Source: Pachypanchax playfairii (lineage: Eukaryota > Chordata > Actinopteri > Cyprinodontiformes > Aplocheilidae). From it: a stretch of DNA of 64,000 bases. The position numbers were made by a program, and so were the translations under genes. The notes below the pieces were generated by a model. It saw nothing but the letters and a program-made list of their open reading frames with translations, was not told where the DNA came from and ran no database searches. Below, one piece after another: positions 12,701 through 24,700 of this stretch. Each line of letters begins with the position of its first letter. The stretch's first letter is position 1. The DNA is taken from assembly GCA_006937955.1 (NCBI GenBank), contig SSNP01000006.1, forward strand, positions 682,001 through 746,000. The letters are read 5' to 3'.

Positions 12701-15700
12701 ATAAAAGCTCCTACTTTAACTTTCCATGTGGGAATTAGCAACAGGGATGTCAAGAAAAACCAGCTTGTGACTTAAAACATTAAACAACCCCTGCTGTAGA
12801 TGTTTTTCCATCTATCTTTTAACATAACTGATGCTGTCACATAAATGATTCACCCTTCAATTACCCCTTGTGTATTTTCAGGGAAAAGAATTTGATAACT
12901 TATGTTAACAAGTAAGAAGGGATCCCCACCCTCCGTTCAGCCCTCCCCTTCTAAAATTCACTCCCTGCTCATCTGGCTCGACAGCATGCACATCCTCCTG
13001 CTCTCCAGTTTACTGCCATGTGTTATCCAGTCTATTGCCCCAGATATTATTTCATTGTAAAATGATGCCAATTAGTAAAGCCAGTCGCCACTGGCTCTGG
13101 TCTGGCTCCTTCTATGTTCCGGCGGGGAAAGTTATTTGGGTCGGCAGCTATTTTCAGCCGGTGATGTTGCCAGGAATACTTCAGGGAGTAGCTAGTGTTT
13201 TATAAGAGAGCGCATCAATAATTTTCACTGGTGTATGTGTGTGTGTGAGAAATATTGACAGGGTTTATTGGGTTTATGTGTGTGTTTATCATGGTAGAAA
13301 AGAGCTTTTTGTGTTTAGTGGAGCAGGTGCTGCACATAAACACGTGAAATTGTTCCTCTGTTGCTCACACTTGACTTTACCAGACGTGACCTCCAATTAA
13401 TTTAAAACACATTAGTTTGCCACCTCTTAAATTTTGACTGCACATTCTGAAGCAGTACTAACTGGAGCTTCTACCTTTTGACCTGCAATCACCCACTTTT
13501 TTCAAACTGACGGCTTGAAACTTGCTTGAAACATCAGCACGCACAGACCCAAAAGGCCAAATTTAGTGAGTTCCTAACACCTTTCTCAGTTGGTCTAACC
13601 ATCCTCTTCCTCTCTCTCCTGAGCAGCTGAACATTGTCAGTCTGAAATTGGGGTGAAAAGTCTTCAGACTCCGCTCTTGCTTCGTACTGAAAAAGCCAGT
13701 CACTCTGCACCGAAGGGTGAATGGGTTCAGCCTGCCGCGCTGCCTCCGCCCCTCCTCACACAACCTAAACTCACACACACACACACACCGTCACTCTCTT
13801 TTTGTCACTATCTCTTGGAGGAGAGCCCACAGCAGTGCAGTGGAGGTCTGGAAACATCTTTCAATATTTTAAGCAGCTTGAGCTAATCTTTGTCACTCAG
13901 GTCTGTTTTGAAAGCGTTCCTGTGGGATAAAGCGAGAACGACAGCGCCCCACCTCCTGTTTGCACGGCTTTGGATGCACAGAAAGTCACTCCCTTGCGTA
14001 ACTGAACAGACTCCATGCAGACTCACAGTCGAACATCCGTATTTTCAACCTAATCAAGCCTTTTCTTGCTACACTGTGCTACTGACCTGCTTTTGCAGTG
14101 CAGGCTTGTTTTCTCATCACTCGCTCATGCACTCGTTACCCTTGTTGCTTTCTTCGCTAACCCTGAGATTTGTTGAAGTTGCAAAGCAGCTTGAGCAGAA
14201 ACACAGTAACACAACATTTGGTGAAAATGTGGATCCAAACAAAACTATGAAGAAGCAGTGAGCTGAACTTGCTCTTATCAGAGTCGCACCTCGTGGTTTG
14301 TGGATGTGATTGGAGTGGCGAGCAGTCTGGCTCTTTATGAGAAGGAAGTGGAGTTTTTACGCCTCACTGTTCCCTTTATCTGTCCCCCTCTTATTCACTG
14401 CCCGCCACCCCTTTGTTTCTTCGTGCCTTTTCCAGCCAAGGCCCCATTCTCTAACTCGTCATTGTGTGCGGTAATGAAGATTAGCCAGCCTGCCGCACAC
14501 AATGGGGTCCCCACATCCGGAGCACAGACTCCCCAAATCCTGCCACAAGCTGCTAACCCTGGTGTAAAACCACTGATGCTGCCGACTCCCTCTATCCACG
14601 AACCTCATGCACATTTTCATGGTCTGCTTCATTCAAACGGGCACACAAACATGACCAATGTGCTGTGCTGAAAGCAAAAAGCTGAAATGGCCCGTGATTA
14701 GATTAGGATGGTTTTGACAGCTGAGAGGGACCGCTTGGCGACTCGTATACCGATAAACAGCAGCTCACCCAAATCCAGTTAAAGAGAGACAGAGTTCCCC
14801 TCCCCAGTGAGTGCAACACGGCTCCAGTCATCAGGATTATACCCCCCCAATCCATCCTCCATGACCTGCTATTCTCCTTTTTCACTTCTATCTCATCCTC
14901 TTCTCCATCATCCTCGAGATGCGTCTTCTCTTTCTTGATCCCATTTCACCCTCACCTCTCCTACCCTCGACTTAATACCAGAACAAAGACATTTTCCACA
15001 CTTTGTCACAAGCTATTTAGATGGAGCAGCAGAGGTCTTTATATGCAGTGCACTTGTTGTATCTCGAGACTAAGACCTCTTAATAAGGTCTGTATCACTC
15101 TCAAGGTCGGCAGATTTTCACTAGTTCAATCTGTTTACTTGTCAAGCCTCTTTGGGCGTTAAGAGGAAACATGTGTTGGGATGGATTATCCAAATGTGGC
15201 AGCAGTGTTTAAGTGTATGATGCTGAAAGTGGAAGTTCCAAATGTGTTATTGTGAAGTGTTCCGCAAAGACATGAACTATCATGTGAAGACTTACCGTTA
15301 CTTCTCACTTAGTCAGATCTTACATAAACATGACAGCGTTTGTCATGATGTTCAAATAAGAACAAAAAACTATAAAGTTTCACTCAAAGGCTTTTCTAAA
15401 GCTTTTATTTGTTTTTCTAGTTGTCTCGGTAAAATGTCATCAACAGTTAATTCAGGAGCCGTCGTGGCATTTAAAAAATATTCAGTATCTTGATCCACAA
15501 TCTCTACATTTCACTGTTGATTCTCTGTCACAGATGTTGCTGAAATACAGTCAGGAGTGTTTGTTAAGATCAAACTGAACATGGAAATGATGCAAAAAAT
15601 CCACATATCATTTTTAGAGCAAATCAAGAATCGCAGGTGTTGTTATGCTGAAATTATCTCCACTTTTTTTCTTATAGTGTCGAGCAAAGCAACATGCAGA

Positions 15701-18700
15701 TCAGCAGAATAAAGAGAGAAGGAACTCTTTCACTGCTCTCTCAAACTGCTGTAGATCTTATACAAACAATCTTCCAAAGATTTTACTCATGATCTGTCTG
15801 ACTCTGCTGCATAAAACAACTTGATCAGTTTTCACTGACAGTCAAAATCCTGAAACATTTAAAGTTTGCAACAACAATAATAATAATTAGCTAAAACCGT
15901 ACAGTTTCTTCCTTTTCTTAAGCTATGAAACTCCATGTAAATGTACCATCTTGGCTTGAATTTCAATGTTTTACATAATGTGCTTGTTTTAACTTAACAT
16001 TTACTCAAGATTTAGTTTTTTAATTAATAAAAACAGTTGATTTAATGCCTTCATGAATAATGTATCATGTTTCATTTATCTGGTGATTAAATGAGGTCTG
16101 AACTCTTTTATGTTTCCCACCATATTTTAGATTTTGTGCAACTGCAACAAATTCATCTGTGAATATTTAGGATTTTTAGATTATAAACATCTTTTTACTT
16201 TGCCACCCAAAATCCTGGTATGTTTACATTTTGTTTCTTCTTGTTTACATTATGTCAGTGGTGTTGTGTGAAGGGAAGACAGAGGGGAGGTCCCCGTAGT
16301 ATCAGGTTGATGTGAACGCGTGCCTTTCTGTTGTGTCTGCTCTGAGAAAGCAACGGGAAATGTCTCTCCGCTCCATTAAGCAGAGGTCACAAGGTTTTTT
16401 TCTGCTCTCAGTGCTCCGTCATTGTGGTTTTCCTGGCAGAAGAAAGGTGCTTTGAAGATCACACACACAGGTACATGCAGGTGTCACATAAACCTCCAGT
16501 TATGGGAAGGATTTCTGGGAAGAGATCTCAGCTGAAGTGATCAGACTAAACCTGATTCTTAAAATAAAAAAATACAAAAGTAAGTCAGACAAACCAGCTC
16601 CAAGTCTTTATTAGAGTGCCCAACCAAACTAAAATTGACTGCGCTTAAAGGAGGTGGCCGGTTTACAACCGAATGCGCATTATTCTGCTAAACTCCGTCA
16701 GCAAATTGTGATTTAACAACTGTCGGTGTCTGTTATCAGCCCGAAGCTCGCTCTGTGTAGAACTGCCTTGAGGTGCTGTGTTGCCAGGCTTTGACGGAGG
16801 AGCTGATTATTACTGCGAGGCTAATGTCGCCTGATAAGGCCGTGTGTGTAATTAAGCTGTTTCCGTAGTGTATTATCTGAAGCTAGGTGGCTGCCTGGAG
16901 AGATGGAGCTGTTAGTCAATGAGGAGGAGAACTCCTGTCTCTTTTCTGTGGCATTTCCAGTCTCACATCTTCCTCTCATTTTCTTCTTCCTCCTCTAATC
17001 TGCATCTTTTGCTTCATCTCTCACCTTCAGTTGAAACTTTTCTCTCAAAATCAAAATTCTAATTCTCTGCGCAGCTTGTTTCAAAGCCAGTTTTCCTCAT
17101 CTGTCTTGTCCTGTGTCTTTGTGACCCTTTTCTTTTCCTTTTCATCGCTCCTTCGAAGCTCCATTAGGAAATTCAAGATCCCTCCTGGCCAAACTCTGAA
17201 CCCCCTGCTGCTTACTCTTTTGAGAATAACAGAGACGCCACAGCGCTCTACTATTCACATCAGGGCGATGATGAATCCTCTCACAGGTTTCCCCTCCTTC
17301 CAGCCCTGTAGGGCAGGTTCCCTCTTCCTCAGTGGGGATCTGCAGATGACGCCATGCTTCTCTCCAAGGACTTCCAAATCTGGGGTTCTGGGAAGGAGCG
17401 AAAACCCTAAAGGGGAGATTAGACGCCAGACTATTTTTTTTTGTGTGTGTGGAGATTTTGTGTGTGTAGACGTAGCAGCGGGGGTGCAGTGTAAGTATTG
17501 CTCTGTAAAGCTATAGATTACCATCTCTGTCAGCTGCGACGGCCACTGCTGATGAGCTCCCGCTCGGTATCATTTTGTATCGATTAGGCGCCGTGATGCA
17601 AACACGCACACAAACACAAACACACAAAGGCAGTTGTCGAGATGGCCACGGCCTCAGGCTACTGGTCATTTAGCTGTCACCTCAAAGTGATGGCTTGGCT
17701 CGGCACCGCAGATCAATGGGAGACACAGACCCAATAACGTGTAGCGGCAGGATAAAACACATAAACGTGCACAAACACACAGTGTGAAAGACTGAATCAA
17801 AGCCAAACTTTTACCTCGATAAAAGTGTCATCTGTGTGTGCTGAGTTATACATTGAAATAACAAAGATGACTATAAACAAAGTCAATAAAGCAAAACAGC
17901 GTGTCATAAAAAAAAAAAATGAAATCAGGAGAATGAGAGAAACGATAAGACAGTTTGGTTAGCTGGTTCATTGCAGGGGAGAGAATATTGATGTCAGGGC
18001 TGATATGATTGTTACCTACCTGTAGGGTAAAACTGTGATTAATTTCTCAAAGGGATTTTAATCAGAGCTGATATAATGCATTAACACCCAGTGAACAGAA
18101 ACCATCTTATTTTCTAGGTCTTAAACACGTGCACACACACACACACACAACAAGCAACAAACAGTCTGTCACAACAAAAGAAGAGGAGCTGAAGCTGTAG
18201 AGAAGAGGTAAATTCATTCACAATGTGAATGTTTCTGATTTCCTGTTACAAAGATGGCTAAAGCACGTAATCATTCTGTCACTTTGACAACAAAAGGCGA
18301 GTTTTTTGTTTTCCTTTTGTGGAAAATGATGATGAGGATCAAAAGTATTTGCCATCGTCGAAGCGTAAGTCACCCTCAAAAAGACTTTCATCTGCAATGA
18401 AACACAAAATACAAAGAAACTTGAAAGAAGAGAATTATCGACATTTTTACATGATTATATTTCAAACCATCATCCATATGACTTATAAATATACTTTGTT
18501 ATGCCACTATTACAGTTAGAAGAAGAACCAGATGATGATACTACCCTTGTCATGTTTCAAAGATGGAAGAGGATCTTATGTTGACTACTGGAGATCCAAC
18601 AGCCTGGTCGTTTCACTTATTCTTGGCAAACAGATGGAAAGCAGCTGACTGTGGATTTGTGTTGACTGAATTCTTCACAGATGCTTCCGTGACCTTTGTA

Positions 18701-21700
18701 AACCTGATAGGCTTAAAAAGCTCTTTTTGTTAGTTCCTCCAAATCTGGTAGGATTAATTTTGATGGATTTTGAGTCTTCTTTTAACCTCAAATTAAATAT
18801 TACTCCCAGGAACTCAAAATATACAAAATATTACAGTGTGTTTTATCAATAAACAATCAAATATATTTATATATTTTTTCTAAATTTCTTTTAGAATATT
18901 TGCTTTTACAACTTAGAATATTTGGATTATATATAAATAATTGTTTCTAAGTTTAAATTATCAAAGATAAACAAATAAATTAGTGTGTCTTAAAGGTGTG
19001 ATGACATCACTGTTTAAACTGGCGTAAAGCTATTTCATGTAGTAGATATGCCCGCATATGTCAACTCACAAAAGAATTTGATTAAAAAACTAACAGGGCG
19101 GGGGTGTGCGGGCAGGTCAGAATCCTCTTCTCAGCAACACGGTTCCTTTCATTAATGATATGTGGGTCTCCCTGGCTGACTTCGCTCTGATTGGTTACAA
19201 CCATTGCCCGCAGCAAGCCTTTCTTCTCGGCTCCGTCAACAGTCCAGTAACATGGCGAGTGAACGTTTACAACCGTATATGTTCGAGCCTGAAACGTCTT
19301 CTGAGGAAGACGGAGGGGTGAACACATAAAACTCAACTAATCACATGAGCGAATAAACAGTGCCGTCAGATGTTATCAATGAAAATAGATTCACAATATG
19401 GTATGATAAACCTGTTGCTCACGGACATTGTTGCTAGAGCGGCTATCACATGCTAGCATCATGAACTCTTCAGACCACGAACAAACGTTTATCAGGCAAG
19501 GCAGCATTTTATTAAATAAATAAACTTACAGGTATTGACGATGTGGTCGCCTCCTTCAGGGTTGGTAAAGAATTTTTAATTAAAATCAGTTTCTTTGACA
19601 ATCCCAACTTGAATTCACCCAAGTTATGGAAGCAGTCCTCCGTGAAGTGAGCTGAACATATTTTCTAATTGAGGTTATAACTGTGTGGCACTTCTCCATA
19701 AATGAACTTCAGCCACTCTTCTCTTGTTTTTTCATCCTTCGGGAGTGAGTGGAAACTTCCAGCATGGGTTGAGCATCCTTGGACACAACAGGTCCCCGTT
19801 TGCATAGCCATCTCTTCTCAAGAGCAGCAGCACAAGCTAGCGCAACGCAGCTACCGGTGTATGGGCTGGGGGTGGGGGGCTGGGGGTGGGGGGTTGGACT
19901 GTTTACTTCACTGTGCACTTTTATTGGACGCTATGAAATACGTAGGATAAAATGCCACGTAGGAAAAAATGGTGCTTTCCGATTCAACCGTTTTTTAAAT
20001 AAGAAACAAAGCGGACCGCCCACAAACGGGAACTTTGATACTCGCTTTGGACGTTCACACGGCCTCATCAGTGCACAACACATCATGATATACCCCAAAA
20101 ACCTCAAAAAAGTGCATTTTGATGTCATAACTCCTTAAAGAAAAAGTTTACATACTGAGATGTACTTATAGAAATATCAGTCCTATCTGTGTATGTGTGA
20201 GGATGTAACTGATTAGCGTCAGATGATGTTTTTATATGTAATCAATCAAAATTGAACTCAAAGTGGCCTTTAAATGACAATAGAATCATGATTAATTTAA
20301 TGTCTGTTTTGGTTGAAACAACATTTAATCAGTATCCTGTTACTTTGGTTTCTGTGTCACAAATCTGTCAAAACTCAGTTTCAATCCTGATGACGTTTCA
20401 GCAACAAAAAGTACATAAAAAATTGTGTTTTATTTTACATAAACTGACATACAAGCAGAAAAAAGAAAAAGTCAAAAATTATGCAAGCCCCCAAAAAATA
20501 AATAAGGTACAGCCGGGACTCATAGGTCATCCCTTAAAAGATGTGACAGCATCCCACACCCAACCTCGGTACTTTAAACAATAGTGATGCATCACCCCCT
20601 CCAGCTCAGGGGCCTCTTATAGTCCTGCCCTTTTCAACCCTGCTAGCATGAGTGCTGAATATTATTCATAGCACCTTGTCTCCATCACGGCATCTATAAA
20701 AACCAAACACGATCATCCTAAAATTAATGAGCCGTATCCACCCCATTACATTTATCTGTTTAGTGGTGTTTTGGGCCCTCCTTTAGGGCATATGCATGCT
20801 CCTCTGTTCATATTTATAACCCAGGCTTTTTATTAGCCACGTAGTGGGGTGCTAACAGTTGGGAGGCAGCATGCGCTTTGATGGTGATGGCAGGCATTTT
20901 GGCATGGGCCAAGTGTGAAGAGAGGAGAGAGGATCAGCTGCCAGGGAACGGGTGGACGAAGGGAGATGGCAGAAGGAGAAGTAAAAGAGACTGAAAATAA
21001 AGGAGTGAAACAGGGTGAATTAAGTTTTGTTCCCAGGCCTCTTGACTTTAGTGACTCATGATCAGTTAATATTTGTAACACCTGGTTTGTTTAAAGCTTC
21101 ATGATCTTGAATTATTTTCTGCACGTACAATTCTGAATTTGTGGAAATGAGTTTTCTACGTGTGTCCGATCTTTTACAGCATTTTCTTTTGGACTTTGGA
21201 CCAAACTTAAGTTAAATTAGGCTATACTTGACTTTTTTTTAACAATTAGACATCGCTATTGAAAATGTGTCAAAGACATGTATCGAATAAAGACCTGTGA
21301 CCAAGCAGACAAAACTACATTTCACTGACACATTCTCTTCCAACACAGTTCACTGAGTTATTTTGAAAAAAGTGAAGCCAAACTCTGCAGGTAAAAACGA
21401 TGATTGGCTGCAGCTGATTGAAGTCACAGCTGAAAATGATCACTGTAATTATTTGTACTTTTCTGACTGCAATCAATTTTGGTTGGAAAAGATCTTAAAT
21501 GTTCCAAAAAAACTGCTTCAAACCCTTAAACTCAGAGACAGAAAATATATCTTACCTTTTCAGTTGGTTTAGCTGTTTCAATCCTGCAAAAAACATCAAT
21601 CAGTTTCAACTTTGACCTAATTGAGTTGAGCCTTTCACTGCTTAACCAATTACATGAATTATATCCAGAAGACTGGCAGGTGATGGACAAAAAGGTCAAA

Positions 21701-24700
21701 ATGGGTTCCATGCAAGGACTTCTTGATTTATTTTTATAGTTCTTCATTTGACATTTTCACATGTCACAGTCAGAAAGTGCAATTAGGGAAATTAACGATC
21801 ATAGAATTTCATTTAGCTGCTTCAGGTTCATGGAGATGGAGACTTGTGCATCACATGACTGGTCACTGTGCTTGAATGGACTTTTTACAGTTATAAGCAA
21901 GACGGGCAAGAATTTAAGCCAAAATTCTGATGTAAAAAGGTTCAATATTCACGATCTCACCTCATTCTGGTGGTTAGTGCTTAATTCGTGTTTTACACAG
22001 AACCGGTTGTTATTTAAGATGCACAAGTAAAGTTTGAAAATGATGTTAAATGATCACAAACCAGTAGTTCAGTTTTTGTTGAAAACGAGTCCCGACGAGG
22101 TTTCAGTGACTTATTATTCATTACATCTGACTTTCAGTTGCAAAAAATCTTTTTCACAAAAAATTCCTGCATCCATAAAACAAAGTGACAATATACTGTA
22201 TGTTATAATCATTTTCCAATCTTTTAATAAATTACTTAATGAAAGATGATCTGCAGAAAGAGATTTTTTACGTGTCAAAAAACAGACTGTCAACAAGAAG
22301 CTTTAGCAACATTGTTAATGGGACATTTGAATATATAAATGTAAAACAGCTAATTAAAGATTGTTGTTGTATTTTACAATCATTTATTGTTTTAAATTTA
22401 CTCATGTGCTGCTTAAAGTAAAGGTCTTAAGTCTTACTCCTGTGTTATGTTGTTGTTTTTATAAAGCTAATTTACTAGAAATCTGGGCCAAACATCAATG
22501 TTTAATCAAAAGCTTGAAAAATGTTGGAAAAACTATCAATTAAAAACAATTTAACCAGTTTTAGTCGAACCATCTATGATCTGCTCACTACTAATTAGTC
22601 TGTGTGTAACCCCTCCCACCGCCTCATCATTTGGAGATTATATAAACTCAGGACTATTGTGTCACTTATTGTTTGGAACTGCCTTTTTAAGAAGTATGTT
22701 ATCTGGAAATGGGATTTTTCTAAACGGCATAGAAGGGAAGTGGATTTTATTAGTTTGTAGAAACTAGACCTGCAAACAAAGTTGATAGCTAAATCTGCCT
22801 TTATGCAAATCAGTGTTCATCATCCAAAGTTAGAAAATCAAAAACAAAATCAAAACCATAAACAAAAATAACACTAAAAAAGTATAAAAAAAGGTTTCTC
22901 ATACATTTCTGACTGCAGCAGCCAGATGAATCTACATCTTGATGTTTGTCAGTTTTCACTCTTTAAAACTTCAGTTTTTATATTGAAATCTTTCATTTAA
23001 AAACAACCTAAAATCTCCATAAAAACTGCAACTGTATTTTATTACTTAACATGTTAAAATATTAAAAACTAAAAACTTGGCTTTTATTAAAAAGCTTTTG
23101 TTCTCTCATACCTGCAAATATCTTAAGTTGATTCTCTGCCCTAAATGAGACTCTCTTCTGTTTGCTGGAGGAGGAAGGGCAGCTGGAACTGAAACTGGAT
23201 TGTCTCAGATTATCTTGGCTGGTATAAAGGACTCATCCCGGAAGCCCTTTAGGAAATGGACCCTGGCTTTGTGTGGAGCCAATTGATGGTGGATCTCCAG
23301 AACGGCATTTGTCCAAATAGACTTAAGCTGTGCACATTCCTTTATCTTGGATTTTGTGCTGTGTTTTTGGCTCTTTATTTCTTGCCCACACACAGATGCA
23401 AGTTGCCCACTTGATGCTACAGGACTTGCTATAAAACGTGTTTATGCGTGGGTGTAGGTGTTCGCACAAACATGCATACAAGAGCTGCATAATTGCACAC
23501 AGAATGTCATAATTATGCACACGTACACTTGGCAAATTATGTGCATATGCATTTGAACTTGCATAATTACAGCCACGTACACTACACACCAAGCTCACAG
23601 GAAGTGCTGATCAGCTGCATGACCTTCTCTTCAATGATGTTAATGTCACCACCTAGGGGAAGAGGGGGAAGGAAGGACGAGATGGGGGAAGGGTCTTGAT
23701 TTAGTGATGGGGGGTAGACAGAGAAAGACAAATGGAAGAAAAGAGCACATGATAAGCTTGTCATACCTGCCACCTACTCACCTGGAACCCCTTCGTTTTT
23801 CTTGTCTCTGATTTGGTACGCACGCTCACCTGTAAGTCTGTACATACACATTCCATCTCACGCTGTGTCACACAACATCCTATCACATCACCGTGGGTCG
23901 TAACCTAACATTTAGCTTCCATGAACCCGTCCTTTCTGTACGTTAGGCCTGTGGCTTGCCCGCTGACAGGATCCTGTTATGCCAAATGTCACACTTCCAA
24001 AAAGATTCGACCCCCCACAGTGAAAATGAAGTCAAGACCTTCCTGCACTCTCGGCTCTACTTGTCCTTCCATCACTCATCTTCTGCCTCCTCCCTTCTTC
24101 TTCACTTATCTGCTTCTATCCTCTTTTCTGCTTCCTTGAGCTACCACACACACACCTGGGTTTGCAGTCCTCAGCATTTTGCTGAATAAAGTCTCCTTCA
24201 ACTGGCTGGTTTTAGAAGATAATTAGTCCTCACCTGGGAAGAGGGGGGGGCAACGAGGAAGAAAAGAACAGAAGAAAAGGCTGAATTTAGGAAATCGATC
24301 TCCAGTGAAGCGAAATGGCAAAAAAGATTGATGAGGAAGGGTCAACTGAGGGGTTTAAAGATACTGCAAATAATGCTGGGAAGATTTTTGTTGTTTTTCC
24401 TTTACTGTTACCATTTATTAGTTGGTGCTTTACACCCTTATCAAGTCTCCACATTTAAAATTCCTAATTTTTCTGCGAAAGTAGGAATAAAGAGGAAGAA
24501 GTTCCTCATTTAATTCACAAGTCTTTGTCTAAGTCCAACAAAGAAACAGTAAGGACTTTTAAGATACTGCAGCTCAGGAATATGAAGGCATTGAGGTCCA
24601 CAGTGAAGGAATAAGACACATTATCTTCTCTTGTCTCTATAAAAGCAGTCCTGAGCTGCTTTTTAAATTTGATTTCATTACAAACAACCCTGTACACACT

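Larger units (their letters stand above)
18990..20138. mobile_element. Kolobok-like DNA transposon remnant (TTAA target site)
   Basis: The two ends are imperfect inverted repeats bounded by TTAA. The left end reads TTAA then AGGTGTGATGACATCA; the right end, read from the other strand, reads TTAA then GGAGTTATGACATCA. Both share ATGACATCA. TTAA target sites and THAP-domain transposases are known features of the Kolobok superfamily. The 1,149-bp body contains a decayed THAP exon on the minus strand (19811-19530) and a short open frame on the plus strand (19252-19329). It is far too short to encode a full transposase, so it is an internally deleted, non-autonomous copy. The superfamily assignment is inferred from target site plus THAP homology. 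Confidence 0.7.

Noticed and set aside
17031..17516. 161-codon plus-strand frame in klf7 intron 1
   Set aside because: It is low-complexity serine/phenylalanine-rich sequence from a pyrimidine-rich tract, with an opposing open frame and no recognisable domain.
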